Below, piece by piece: positions 53,671-63,176 of a DNA stretch of 64,000 nucleotides. The notes under the pieces were generated by a model. The model did no database searches. It saw nothing but the letters and a program-made list of their open reading frames with translations, and had not been told where the DNA came from. Location of the stretch: positions 1 to 64,000 of the forward strand of contig JBMNGP010000019.1 of assembly GCA_050949905.1 (NCBI GenBank), given 5' to 3'. Origin of the DNA: DUML01 sp050949905. Its GTDB lineage: Bacteria > Bacillota > Desulfitobacteriia > Desulfitobacteriales > Syntrophobotulaceae. Position 1 is the first letter of the stretch. Each line of letters begins with the position of its first letter. A program made the position numbers and the translations under genes.

Positions 53671-54198
53671 TTAGTCAAGTTTTTCAACTTGCCCAAATTC
53701 CAGCTCCACCGGAGTCTCTCTCCCAAACATGGAAACCGTAACCCTGACTTTTTGCTTCTCTTCCAGGATTTCTTGGACAACTCCGATAAAATCTTTAAAC
53801 GGACCAGACGTAACCCTAATAGACTGGCCAATATTGACATCAATCTTCGTACGGACTTTCTCCAGACCCATCTGGCGCAAAATTGCAGCGACTTCATATT
53901 CCAAAAGCGGAATAGGCTTGCTGCCGCTGCCGACAAAACCTGTAACTCCCGGGGTATTGCGAACAACATACCAGGAATCGTCCGTCATATCCATCTCCAC
54001 TAAAACATAACCGGGGAAGACCTTACGCTTGGAGATCTTTTTCTTACCGTTTTTGATTTCGATCTCATCTTCCATAGGCACCAGAACGCGAAAAATCTTA
54101 TCTTCCATATTCATAGATTCCACGCGCTTCTCCAGATTTGTCTTCACCTTATTCTCATAGCCGGAATAAGTGTGAATAACATACCAGTTTTTAGCCAT
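53671..54198 (-). CDS. nusG: Transcription elongation/antitermination factor NusG
   Basis: The protein has 175 residues from the ATG at 54198 (MAKNWYVIHTYSGYENKVKT), with TAGGAGGCC upstream; the in-frame start 30 bases earlier lacks a site. The NGN domain is followed by a KOW domain (VTSGPFKDFIGVVQEI). It binds RNA polymerase and links it to ribosomes or pausing. Confidence 0.98.
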   Translation of the reverse strand: MAKNWYVIHTYSGYENKVKTNLEKRVESMNMEDKIFRVLVPMEDEIEIKNGKKKISKRKVFPGYVLVEMDMTDDSWYVVRNTPGVTGFVGSGSKPIPLLEYEVAAILRQMGLEKVRTKIDVNIGQSIRVTSGPFKDFIGVVQEILEEKQKVRVTVSMFGRETPVELEFGQVEKLD

Positions 54199-54234
54199 TA
54201 TGCGAAGGCCTCCTAACAAAGATTCCACCCGAGG

Positions 54235-54474
54235 TTAACCATTAATTAAAGTGTTCATAACAAAGGTTAAGCCACTGTCTACAATCCAAATAAGCAAAGC
54301 AATAATACCAACAGAAACAAGGACAACACCGGTATAAACCAGTAGTTGATTGCGGGTCGGCCAATGTACTTTTTTCAACTCCAGCCAAACATCGCGAAAA
54401 TAGTTAAACCTTTTCCCGAAGTTTCTGAACCTACTGAAGAATCCCCTAGACTCTTCCTTCTTCGCCACTGCCAT
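54235..54474 (-). CDS. secE: Preprotein translocase subunit SecE
   Basis: The 79-residue protein has one C-terminal membrane segment (LVYTGVVLVSVGIIALLIW), preceded by the SecE motif WLELKKVHWPTRNQL. It clamps SecY. The order rpmG-secE-nusG-rplK is standard. Confidence 0.97.
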   Translation of the reverse strand: MAVAKKEESRGFFSRFRNFGKRFNYFRDVWLELKKVHWPTRNQLLVYTGVVLVSVGIIALLIWIVDSGLTFVMNTLING

Positions 54475-54509
54475 TAAATCACATCCTTATCGGTATATAC
54501 CGGACCAAA

Positions 54510-54659
54510 CTATTTGGTTTCTTTATGAACAGTATGGGTTTTACAAGTTCTACAATACTTTTTAATCTCAATCCGATCAGGGTCATTCTTTTTATTTTTC
54601 ATAGTTTGATAATTTCTATTCTTGCATTCCTGACAAGCCAGTGTGATGGCAACACGCAT
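54510..54659 (-). CDS. rpmG: 50S ribosomal protein L33, zinc-binding form
   Basis: The 49-residue gene reads MRVAITLACQECKNRNYQTM, and CRTCKTHTVHKETK closes it. The two Cys-x2-Cys pairs mark the zinc form. The ATG at 54659 has AGGAGGTG upstream. It is the first gene of the long core cluster. Confidence 0.97.
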   Translation of the reverse strand: MRVAITLACQECKNRNYQTMKNKKNDPDRIEIKKYCRTCKTHTVHKETK

Positions 54660-54714
54660 TCCGAACACCTCCTAGCAATGGCATTTCCCTATTATTTTGC
54701 AAGTCGCACAGAAT

Positions 54715-54744
54715 AATTTAACACAATAATAAACTTTTTGTCAA
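54715..54744 (-). promoter_or_regulatory. Sigma-A promoter of rpmG-secE-nusG-rplK-rplA
   Basis: On the minus strand, a perfect TTGACA is followed after 18 bases by TAAATT, with TGT in front of it as an extended -10. It lies between the putP terminator and rpmG. Confidence 0.7.
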
Positions 54745-54777
54745 GGAAGATTACTTTAAATCTTCTTGCCCCCAGAA

Positions 54778-54806
54778 GGAAAAAGCCGGCCGGGAAGTGG
54801 CCGGCT
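54778..54806 (-). terminator. Intrinsic terminator of putP
   Basis: On the minus strand, AGCCGGCC pairs with GGCCGGCT across a 7-base loop and is followed by TTTTCC. It starts about 10 bases after the putP stop. Confidence 0.8.
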
Positions 54807-54816
54807 GCTACTGCAA

Positions 54817-56394
54817 TTATACCTGATAATTCCTAACAAGTTCAAATTCTTCTTGAATATCCTTTGAAGGTTCTTTAGATAGAAGAGATACAATTACGAT
54901 AGCGAGGCAGGAAAGAACGAAGGCCGGGAATAATTCATAGATTCCCCAAACACCGCCCATTGGTTTTAAGAGGAGCTTCCAAATAAAGACCATGCCACCG
55001 CCGGTCAGCATCCCGGCAATAGCTCCTGATCTCGTAACTCTTTTCCAGAACAGGGAGAATAACATGATCGGCCCGAAAGTAGCACCAAAACCCGCCCAAG
55101 CAAAGGATACCACCGTAAAAATAACACTGTTTTCATCTAAAGCAATAATCATTGCAACGATAGCAATAATAACCAAGGTTAGCCTGGATACATATAAAAC
55201 CGTTTTGTCGCTGGCTTCTTTCTTCAAAAGACCCTGATAAACGTTTTTGGAAAAAGCCGAAGCAGCGATCAGCAAATAAGAGTCGGAGGAGCTGATTGTA
55301 GCTGCCAGGATACCGGCCATAATAATTCCCGCTATGAAAGGGAAGAAGAAATTGGTCGACAAGAGGATAAAGACTCTTTCTGCAGCGCTCTGGGTAAGGA
55401 AGGCATCCGGATAAAGCACCCGGCCGATCATCCCAATAGCCACTGCAGCCGTCAGAGAAATAATAACCCAGACAACGGCGATTCGCCGGGAAAATTTAAG
55501 GTCGCCGGGGTTTTTAATGGCCATAAATTTAAGGAGTACCTGCGGCATACCAAAGTAACCTAAGCCCCAGGAAAGAGTGGAAATAATGGTCAATAATCCA
55601 TATTTACCGGCTTCGCCAAAGAGAGGCTTGCCGTCGGCTCCAATTTGCTGGACACCGTCAACCACTGTAGGTGAGGCAATACCAAAGAAATCAAAAAATC
55701 CGGGAATGGAGCGGGCATTTTCAATAATAGCTGAAATCCCCCCGGCATGGGCGATGCCTGCAATCAGCACTGCAGTCAAAGCAAAAATCATAATAATACC
55801 CTGCATAAAGTCGGAAGCACTCTCCGCCAAAAAGCCGCCGATAAAAGTATAAAAAATAACGAAAATAGCTCCGGCGATCATCATATAAACATAGTCAAAG
55901 CCAAACAGGGTATTGAAAAGCTTGCCGAAAGTAACAAAACAGCTGGCGGCATAAACACTGAAGAACACTAAGATAAACAAGGCGGCAATAGTCATTATAA
56001 CCTTTTTATCTTCTTTAAACCTCCGGCTGAAAAAGTCGGGGATAGTAATAGAATCATCGGCAAGGTGCGAGTAAATCCGCAATCTTTTAGCAACAAACAA
56101 CCAGTTTAAATAAGTACCTATACCAAGCCCAATGGCCGTCCAAGCGGCATCACTGAAACCAAACCAATAAGCTACTCCGGGAAGCCCCATTAAAAGCCAG
56201 CCGCTCATATCCGAAGCCTCGGCTCCCATGGCTGTAACCCAAGGATTTAAAGACCGGCCCCCGATCAAGTAATTTTGGCTGCTTTCACTGGCCCGCTTAG
56301 CATAATACAGGCCAATGCAAATTACGACGGCTATGTACAAAACCATAGCGATAAAAATTTGGAGATTTGCTCCGCCCACACTCATTCCTCCCAA
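54817..56394 (-). CDS. putP: Sodium/solute symporter, PutP-like
   Basis: The 525-residue protein has about 13 hydrophobic segments of the sodium:solute symporter family. The match to sodium/proline symporters is good: GGRSLNPWVTAMGAEASDMS, GLPGVAYWFG and, in the middle, SWGLGYFGMPQVLLKFMAIK. It probably imports proline with sodium; the exact substrate is inferred from similarity. It stands alone, with a terminator after it. Confidence 0.88.
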   Translation of the reverse strand: MGGMSVGGANLQIFIAMVLYIAVVICIGLYYAKRASESSQNYLIGGRSLNPWVTAMGAEASDMSGWLLMGLPGVAYWFGFSDAAWTAIGLGIGTYLNWLFVAKRLRIYSHLADDSITIPDFFSRRFKEDKKVIMTIAALFILVFFSVYAASCFVTFGKLFNTLFGFDYVYMMIAGAIFVIFYTFIGGFLAESASDFMQGIIMIFALTAVLIAGIAHAGGISAIIENARSIPGFFDFFGIASPTVVDGVQQIGADGKPLFGEAGKYGLLTIISTLSWGLGYFGMPQVLLKFMAIKNPGDLKFSRRIAVVWVIISLTAAVAIGMIGRVLYPDAFLTQSAAERVFILLSTNFFFPFIAGIIMAGILAATISSSDSYLLIAASAFSKNVYQGLLKKEASDKTVLYVSRLTLVIIAIVAMIIALDENSVIFTVVSFAWAGFGATFGPIMLFSLFWKRVTRSGAIAGMLTGGGMVFIWKLLLKPMGGVWGIYELFPAFVLSCLAIVIVSLLSKEPSKDIQEEFELVRNYQV

Positions 56395-56504
56395 AACTAT
56401 ATATTTTATATATCAGAAACAATAATACCCTAATTATATATATTAAAGCCGATTTTGGAAATATATTTCTCGATTTCCGCGTAAAAAGCGTAAAGTTCCT
56501 ACCC

Positions 56505-56830
56505 TCAAAGCCTCCTCAACCTCTCAGATCTCAGCAAAAACTGCTTTGATCCGACCTCATGCAAAGCTTTGAGGATTCTTTCCTTATCCTGATTTAAAGT
56601 ACCTTTCAAAGATAGATAGTTAGAAGCATGGTTACTCCTAAAGATCGTTTCTTTAAGCTCGAAGTGTTGAAGCATCAAAGTCAATTCGTCCAAGACTTCC
56701 TCAGCTTCCAAAACCCTAAACCTGCCCTGCCGGGCTAAGGATTCCAAAAACCCATTCAATGTGTTCTTCCAGCTATAAAAAGCAAAGCTCTCGCTGATTC
56801 TCGAAAGCTTTGCAATTTGTTATATTCATA
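56505..56830 (-). pseudogene. C-terminal fragment of a radical-SAM protein
   Basis: The translation FLESLARQGRFRVLEAEEVL and FRSNHASNYLSLKGTLNQDK looks like the tail of a radical-SAM enzyme family; the FRSNHASNYL-LKGTL text is what I recognise. The Cys-rich catalytic part is absent. The open frame extends up to a stop near 56830, through FAFYSWKNTLNGF, and overlaps the livF terminator hairpin. No convincing start or binding site is present, so it is probably a remnant. Confidence 0.5.
56775..56813 (-). terminator. Intrinsic terminator of the liv operon
   Basis: On the minus strand, GCAAAGCTTTCG pairs with CGAGAGCTTTGC (10 of 12 bases pair cleanly) and is followed by TTTTT. It lies about 110 bases after livF. 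Confidence 0.75.
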
Positions 56831-56925
56831 TCCCATGTTAATTAAATATCTGGGAAATCCCAGCAATACACATCCTGATTGGATACTGCCATATCGGATG
56901 ACAGTCAAAGCCTAAGATGACAGCC

Positions 56926-57645
56926 TCAGTTCTTCTCTTTCTTCTTCCCGAGATAGGCACTCTTCACATCTTCATTCTGCAGAAGATCCTGGCCCTTGCC
57001 GGTGAGAACAATCTTCCCTGTTTCCAGGACATAGCCCCAGTCGGCGATTCTTAAGGCCATATTGGCATTCTGCTCAATTAAAAGAATAGTAACCCCGTTC
57101 CTATTAATCTCTTGAATAATGGAAAAAATGCTTCTGACCACCAAAGGAGCAAGACCCAAAGAAGGCTCGTCCATCATCATAATCTTAGGCCTGGACATCA
57201 AGGCCCGACCCACAGCCAGCATCTGCTGCTCGCCGCCGGAAAGGGTTCCGGCCAGCTGCCAGGAACGTTCTTTGAGCCGCGGGAAAAGTTCATAGACCCA
57301 GGCCAAATCCTTATTGATCTGATCATGGTCCGTCCGCAGATAAGCCCCTATCTTCAGGTTTTCCAGAACCGTAAGGTCTGGAAAGACCCGGCGTCCTTCC
57401 GGTACAAGGGTAATTCCTTTAGCCACAATACTGGGAGAATTAGCTCCGGTAATATCTTCACCATTATAAGTGATCTTGCCGGATTTACTCTTAACAAGTC
57501 CCATAATAGTACGCAGGGTGGTAGACTTACCGGCCCCGTTAGCACCGATTAAAGTAACGATATTGCCTTCCGGAACTTCCAAGTCTATCCCCTTTAAAGC
57601 TTCGATCCCACCGTAAGATACCGTCAAATTTTCCACTTTAAGCAT
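56926..57645 (-). CDS. livF: Branched-chain amino-acid ABC transporter ATPase LivF
   Basis: The protein has 239 residues from the ATG at 57645 (MLKVENLTVSYGG). Its start overlaps the livG stop by 8 bases; upstream in-frame codons lie within livG. Walker A is GANGAGKST, the signature LSGGEQQ and Walker B KIMMMDEPS. With LivG it powers the LivHM permease. Confidence 0.95.
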   Translation of the reverse strand: MLKVENLTVSYGGIEALKGIDLEVPEGNIVTLIGANGAGKSTTLRTIMGLVKSKSGKITYNGEDITGANSPSIVAKGITLVPEGRRVFPDLTVLENLKIGAYLRTDHDQINKDLAWVYELFPRLKERSWQLAGTLSGGEQQMLAVGRALMSRPKIMMMDEPSLGLAPLVVRSIFSIIQEINRNGVTILLIEQNANMALRIADWGYVLETGKIVLTGKGQDLLQNEDVKSAYLGKKKEKN

Positions 57646-58417
57646 CGTCATCCACCCCCAGATAAGCCTCAATAACCCGAGGGTCATTTTGGACTTCTTC
57701 GGCCGTACCTTTAGCGATGGTCTCGCCAAAATCGAGCACATAAATCCGTTCGGATATTTCCATAACCAAATCCATATGATGTTCGATTAAAAACACCGTG
57801 AGAGCGTATTCATCTTTAATCTGTCGGATAAAAGCAGTAAGCTCTTCGGTTTCCTTGGGGTTCATCCCGGCAGCCGGCTCATCTAAGAGCAAAAGATTAG
57901 GTTCGGTGGCCAAAGCCCTGGCAATTTCCAGGCGGCGCTGCAGCCCATACGGCAAAGAAGAAGCTATATCATCTTTATACTTCTCCAGGCCAAATTTCTG
58001 AATAAGCGCCAAACTCTCTTCCCGCATTTGCCTTTCTTCCCGGCGATACCCGCCAAACCTTAAAGAAGCCGTAAGAAAATTAGATTTAAGCCTTAAGTGA
58101 CGGGCAATCAGGACATTATCAAATACAGAGAGTTTTTTAAACAAGCGGATATTTTGAAAAGTCCTGGCAATACCTTTATGCGTAATTTGATCAGGCCTCA
58201 AACCGGTAATATCCTGACCTTCATAAAAAATCTGACCTGAAGTGGGGGTATAAACCCCGGTAATCATATTAAAAGCGGTAGTCTTGCCAGCCCCGTTCGG
58301 ACCGATCAGGGCTACAATTTCCCCCTTATTAACTTCCAGCGAAAGGTTATTAACTGCCACTACCCCTCCAAAACGCATGGTAATAGCCTTAGTTTCCAGT
58401 AAGTGCTTATGTGTCAT
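57638..58417 (-). CDS. livG: Branched-chain amino-acid ABC transporter ATPase LivG
   Basis: The 259-residue ATPase has Walker A GPNGAGKTT, a LivG-type signature LPYGLQRR and Walker B LLLLDEPAAGMNP. It starts within ATGA overlapping the livM stop, so translation is coupled. Confidence 0.95.
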   Translation of the reverse strand: MTHKHLLETKAITMRFGGVVAVNNLSLEVNKGEIVALIGPNGAGKTTAFNMITGVYTPTSGQIFYEGQDITGLRPDQITHKGIARTFQNIRLFKKLSVFDNVLIARHLRLKSNFLTASLRFGGYRREERQMREESLALIQKFGLEKYKDDIASSLPYGLQRRLEIARALATEPNLLLLDEPAAGMNPKETEELTAFIRQIKDEYALTVFLIEHHMDLVMEISERIYVLDFGETIAKGTAEEVQNDPRVIEAYLGVDDDA

Positions 58418-59484
58418 CTGGCTTCACCACCTTTAATGCGTTTAGTGAGTTTAGAGAACATTCCTTTCAGCATATCCCAATTAAGCTCTTTATTGCCCAT
58501 TAAGCCATTGCGGTAGAAGAGCACGATAATCATCAGAGACAGAGAAAAGACAACCATCCTTAAGCCCGGCCGGAATAGGGGTATACTGACACCGAGAATA
58601 CTTAAAGGTTCATCAAAGAAACGCATAATCTCCAGTCCGGCGGTCACAATATAAGCCGAAATAATTGTCCCGGAAACACTGCCCATCCCGCCTAAGACAA
58701 TAATCAGCAGGAAGTTATAAGTTAATGTAAATATAAAGTTTTTGGGGTCAACAGTACTCAGCATGGAAGCATAAAGCCCCCCGGCTATCCCGGCAAAGAA
58801 CGCCCCTACCATAAAAGAGAGGATCTTGTGGCGGAAGAGATTAATACCCATGGCCTGGGCGGCAATCTCATCTTCGCGAATAGCCTTAAAAGCTCGCCCA
58901 TAGCTTGAGGATATAAGCAAAACCAAAAAAACTACCGTGACTAAAGTCACGCCGTAAATCCACCACATATTGGCCGTAGTAGGGATATTCTTAATCCCTA
59001 AAGGGCCATTAGTTATACTTTGCAAATTGGTTAAAACAATCCTGATAATCTCCGAGAACCCTAAAGTGGCAATAGCCAGGTAATCATCCCTTAAACGCAG
59101 AACCGGGGCTCCGATCAGAAAAGCAAAAAAAGCTGCCAAGACACCTCCCAAAAGCAAAGCGACAAGAAAAGGCAGCTCAACATTGGCGATCGCAGGATGC
59201 ATTGGTTCAATATAAAAGTTGGCCGGACGGGCACTGACCGGCAAAGTAAAAATACCGACAGCATAGGCACCGATAGCCATAAAGCCTGCATGACCCAAAG
59301 AAAAAAGCCCGGTAAAACCATTAATCAGGTTCATGGATAAAGCCAGGATGGTATAAATTGCACACAGATTAAGAACCCTCTTGATATAAGCATCCATGTA
59401 TAAGTTCGCAATTATCAGGAAAATAAAAAGAGCCGCTAAGAGGATTACTGTTAATATTTTATCTTGCTTTTTCATCTGGGTCAC
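58414..59484 (-). CDS. livM: Branched-chain amino-acid ABC transporter permease LivM
   Basis: The 356-residue protein has about nine membrane segments. LivM motifs are visible: LNLINGFTGLFSLGHAGFMA and RAFKAIREDEIAAQAMGINL. It overlaps livH by 4 bases (ATGA type). Confidence 0.94.
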   Translation of the reverse strand: MTQMKKQDKILTVILLAALFIFLIIANLYMDAYIKRVLNLCAIYTILALSMNLINGFTGLFSLGHAGFMAIGAYAVGIFTLPVSARPANFYIEPMHPAIANVELPFLVALLLGGVLAAFFAFLIGAPVLRLRDDYLAIATLGFSEIIRIVLTNLQSITNGPLGIKNIPTTANMWWIYGVTLVTVVFLVLLISSSYGRAFKAIREDEIAAQAMGINLFRHKILSFMVGAFFAGIAGGLYASMLSTVDPKNFIFTLTYNFLLIIVLGGMGSVSGTIISAYIVTAGLEIMRFFDEPLSILGVSIPLFRPGLRMVVFSLSLMIIVLFYRNGLMGNKELNWDMLKGMFSKLTKRIKGGEAR

Positions 59485-60371
59485 ACCTTCTCGGTAATTT
59501 TTTCGCCAAGGATACCCGTGGGCCTGAATAAAAGAATAATAATCAGGAGAATAAAGGCAAAGGCATCCCGGTAGCCTGTCATATGAGGCAAAGCAGCAAT
59601 AAGCAATACTTCTCCCAAGCCCAGAATAAAACCACCCACGACAGCACCCTTAATATTACCTATACCGCCCACAACTGCAGCCACAAAGCACTTCAGTCCA
59701 GGCATAACCCCCATCATCGGTTGGATCTGAGTATACCTGATTCCCCACATAATAGCGCCAACTGCCGCTAAAGTAGAACCGATAATAAAAGTAATAGAAA
59801 TAATCCTATTGGTATCTATGCCCATAACCATAGCGGTTTCGTAATCTTTAGAGACCGCCCGCATGGCCATACCCATCTTGGTATGATTAATCACATAAAG
59901 CAAAACTGCCAGAAAAATCAAAGTAACGGACGGGATAAAAAAAGATATAAATTGAATCTTAATACCGGCTACACCAAGCGTATCCGCAAAAAGAGGAATG
60001 TCCGGAAAGGCTTTAGGTTTCCCTGAAAAAACGTAAATTGCCAGGTTTTCTAAAAGAAAAGAGACACCAATAGCCGAAATCAGTAAGGAATTCTTCGGAG
60101 CATCACGCAAAGGTTTATAGGCGGCACGTTCAATCAACATTCCAAGGAGTGCGGTAGCAATAATTGCCACAAGAAAAGCAAGCGGCCACGGGAGTCGAAA
60201 CGTCATAATGCCAAAGAATGCAAAATAAGTGCCCATCATAAAGATGTCGCCATGGGCAAAGTTAATCAACCTTAAAATACCATAAACCATGGTATACCCA
60301 ATGGCCACCAGAGCATATAAACTGCCCAGCGAAATGCCGTTAACCAAGTGTTGTAATAGTGAACTACTCAA
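59481..60371 (-). CDS. livH: Branched-chain amino-acid ABC transporter permease LivH
   Basis: The 296-residue permease has about eight membrane segments, with SLGSLYALVAIGYTMVYGIL and LINFAHGDIFMMGTYFAF typical of LivH. It pairs with LivM. It is separated from livK by a hairpin that probably lowers its expression relative to the binding protein. Confidence 0.95.
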   Translation of the reverse strand: MSSSLLQHLVNGISLGSLYALVAIGYTMVYGILRLINFAHGDIFMMGTYFAFFGIMTFRLPWPLAFLVAIIATALLGMLIERAAYKPLRDAPKNSLLISAIGVSFLLENLAIYVFSGKPKAFPDIPLFADTLGVAGIKIQFISFFIPSVTLIFLAVLLYVINHTKMGMAMRAVSKDYETAMVMGIDTNRIISITFIIGSTLAAVGAIMWGIRYTQIQPMMGVMPGLKCFVAAVVGGIGNIKGAVVGGFILGLGEVLLIAALPHMTGYRDAFAFILLIIILLFRPTGILGEKITEKV

Positions 60372-60443
60372 TGGATTTCACCGCCATTATTTATTGCCTA
60401 TTTTTTTTTGCTTTGTTATATTGTCTTGCTAAATACATCTGTC

Positions 60444-60483
60444 CAAAACAGCTTCGGCAAGACAAACTTGCCGAAGTGTTTTG
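60444..60483 (-). terminator. Hairpin between livK and livH (partial terminator)
   Basis: On the minus strand, CAAAACACTTCGGCAAG pairs with CTTGCCGAAGCTGTTTTG. The stem is long but no pure T run follows. Such hairpins let the binding protein be made in excess over the permease. Confidence 0.65.
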
Positions 60484-60509
60484 AACTTATGGAATTCCCC
60501 GAGAGGAAA

Positions 60510-61670
60510 TTACTCAGCTTTAACCGTATCCATGTAAGTGAATTTGCCGTCTTTAACAGTCTTAATAATGGCGTCTTTAATGGCATCGCCATTTTCATCC
60601 AGGGTAACCGGCCCGGCTGCTCCGGGGAAAGCCTTAGTAGCGGCAATAGCATCGCGAATGGCAACCGGATCAGTTGATCCGGCCCGCTCAATAGCATCCA
60701 GGATCAAAAGATAAGCATCATAGCCAAGAGCGGTAACAGCTGCCGGCTGTCTGTCGGGATAAGCCTTGGCAAAAGCATCTAAGAAGATATCGGTCTCCGG
60801 AGTTAAGGCAACTGAAGAATCAAAGAAGGTTGAGAAAACAACGCCTTCAACTGCGTCACCGCCTACTTGGATAAACTCATCGGTTTCCCAAGTATCCCCG
60901 CCAATAAAGGGTGTTTCAATCCCTAAAGTTCTGGCTTGTTTAACGATCATCGCCGACTCGGTGAAGTTACCGGGAGCAAAAATAACATCCGGATTCTTAC
61001 CTTTAATATTGGTCAGCTGAGCAGTAAAATCAGTATCATTGGTCTGATAATTGGAAACTTCAACTACGGAATCCGGGTCACCGGTCAGCTTAATAAATTC
61101 TTCCTTAAAGAAGCTGGCCAGGCCAACGGCATAGTCATTGGAAAGCTCTTGGATAATAGCAGCTTTCTTGGCACCAAGGCTATTATAGGCATATCTAGCC
61201 ATAACAGTGCCTTGGAAGGGGTCAATAAAGCAAACCCTAAAGTAATAATCATTATCTTTGGTTACCAAGGGGTTAGTGCAGGAAGCGCCGACTGTAGGCA
61301 TCTTATTTTCCAGAATAGGAGCACCGGCAGCCATGGATAAGCTGGAACCCCAGGAACCAATAATGGCAGAAACTTTCTCTTTTTCAATGAGGCGAATAAC
61401 GGCATTAGCGGCTTCAGCCTTGTCGGACTTATTGTCAACAATAACTAGCTCGACCTTTTTGCCTAATACCTCGGGATAAAGCTCATTAGCGAGTTTCATC
61501 CCTTCTACTTCGAGCTCACCGCCGGCAGCATTGGGGCCGGTTAAGGGCTCAAAAATGCCGATTTTGATCACATCATCATCGGCTGCGGGTGCTGCTGCTT
61601 GAGATGCACAACCTGTCGCCATAGTAACAGCTAACAGGATACACAGCACAACTGTGAAAACCTTTTTCAT
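60510..61670 (-). CDS. livK: Branched-chain amino-acid binding lipoprotein LivK
   Basis: The protein has 386 residues from the ATG at 61670 (MKKVFTVVLCILLAVTMATG), with GGGAGG upstream; 29 further upstream codons lack such a site. The signal peptide ends in a lipobox-like ATGC, so it is probably a membrane-anchored lipoprotein. The mature part is a Peripla_BP_6 domain (IKIGIFEPLTGPNAAGGELE). The exact ligand, leucine-type or otherwise, is not certain. Confidence 0.93.
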   Translation of the reverse strand: MKKVFTVVLCILLAVTMATGCASQAAAPAADDDVIKIGIFEPLTGPNAAGGELEVEGMKLANELYPEVLGKKVELVIVDNKSDKAEAANAVIRLIEKEKVSAIIGSWGSSLSMAAGAPILENKMPTVGASCTNPLVTKDNDYYFRVCFIDPFQGTVMARYAYNSLGAKKAAIIQELSNDYAVGLASFFKEEFIKLTGDPDSVVEVSNYQTNDTDFTAQLTNIKGKNPDVIFAPGNFTESAMIVKQARTLGIETPFIGGDTWETDEFIQVGGDAVEGVVFSTFFDSSVALTPETDIFLDAFAKAYPDRQPAAVTALGYDAYLLILDAIERAGSTDPVAIRDAIAATKAFPGAAGPVTLDENGDAIKDAIIKTVKDGKFTYMDTVKAE

Positions 61671-61929
61671 CCTCTTTTGACCTCCCTGTAAATATAAATG
61701 TACTCTGTAGAGAAACATAATATAATGTAGCGTATCATAACAGTCCGAGATATTCAATTATTATTAAGAGTGATTTTTAAAAAAATTTTCTTATTTATTG
61801 GATTTTCAATTGATAAGGTATCATTAATTTCGCAAATTCATAAATAAGTGTTTATGAATAAAGACATAAACGCAACTGCTTGGTAAGATAAGGTTACCAC
61901 ACCAATCAAAACCAGGAGGAGCTGCGAAT

Positions 61930-63119
61930 ATGTCTGATAAAATTATACACTTAAATGAAGGAGCAATAAAGCAAGAGCTTAAGAATTGGTACGTCAAAGT
62001 GTGGAGGAAACACTAAATAACCTTTTGGATCAGGAAGCAGCAGAGCTCACAAATGCCGGTAGGTATGAACGTACAAAAGAACGAAAAGGATATCGTTCCG
62101 GCCACTATGAGAGGAAGTTAACGACCACTTCCGGAGAGGTGAAGCTGAAAGTGCCTAAACTGAAAGGTGTCGCCTTTGAAACTGCAATCATAGAGCGCTA
62201 CCGGCGGCGTGAAAGCTCTGTAGAAGAAGCTCTAATCGAAATGTATTTAGCTGGTGTTTCAGTCCGGCGAGTAGAAGATATAACTGAGGCACTCTGGGGC
62301 ACAAAAGTATCGGCCGGAACGGTCAGCAAGTTAAACCAGAAAGTCTATGGCCACATCGATACTTGGCGCAATCGCCCTCTACAAAGAAAATATCCCTATG
62401 TCTATCTCGATGGGATTTACCTTAAACGTAATTGGGGTGGAGAATACGAAAACGTTGCGATCCTAATTGCTATGGCTGTCAATGAAGATGGTTACAGAGA
62501 AGTAATAGGCGCTTCTGAAGGAATGAAGGAAGATAAAACAAGCTGGCTGGAATTCATGAAAAGCTTAAAGGAACGTGGCTTATCCGGAACCCAGTTATTT
62601 ATCGGGGATAAATGTCTGGGCTTATTGGAAGCAGTGAACGAAACATTTCCGGAAGCCAAATTCCAACGCTGTACTGTTCATTTTTACCGGAATGTCTTCT
62701 CAGTAACACCTCGCTCCAAGATGAAAGAAGTAGCGGCAATGCTAAAAGCGATCCATGCCCAGGAGGATAAAGAAGCAGCTAAAGAGAAGGCAACAGCGGT
62801 TGTAGCTAAGCTTCGGGACATGAAACTGAAAGAAGCAGCGAAAAAAGTTGAAGACAGCATTCTCGAAACACTGACATATATGGACTTTCCACAAGCACAC
62901 TGGACTAAACTTCGCAGCAATAACGTCATCGAAAGATTAAACCGGGAAATCCGCAGAAGAACCAGGGTAGTTGGCACTTTTCCTGATGGGCATTCAGCAT
63001 TAATGCTTGTCTGCGCTCGGTTGCGGTATGTAGCCAGTAAAGCCTGGGGCACAAAAATGTATATGAGTATGAGACACCTTGAGGAAATGAACAAAGAAAA
63101 CAGTATTATAGCAGGTTAA
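61930..63119 (+). pseudogene. IS256-family transposase with one-base frameshift
   Basis: The ATG at 61930 begins the same protein as the left copy. After IKQEL the sequence reads CTTAAGAATTGG where the left copy has CTTAAAGAATTGG. The missing A shifts the frame and leads to an early TAA at 62014. The rest of the gene is open from VRQSVEE to the stop at 63119 and carries all three catalytic residues. Only an internal start could make a shortened protein. Confidence 0.88.
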
Positions 63120-63130
63120 TGTGCGACCCT

Positions 63131-63176
63131 CTCTTAGTAGACTGGCCATGGGGCCCCATGGCCAGTCTACTAAGAG
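63131..63176. repeat. Perfect 46-bp palindrome
   Basis: Two 23-base arms, starting CTCTTAGTAGACTGG, meet with no spacer at GGGG/CCCC. It starts 11 bases after the transposase stop. It is not followed by a T run on the plus strand. Confidence 0.9.

Noticed and set aside
61986..63119. A shortened but intact IS256 transposase starting at the internal TTG at 61986
   Set aside because: The left copy shows that the real start is 56 bases upstream in another frame. The apparent start is a by-product of the one-base deletion and has no binding site.
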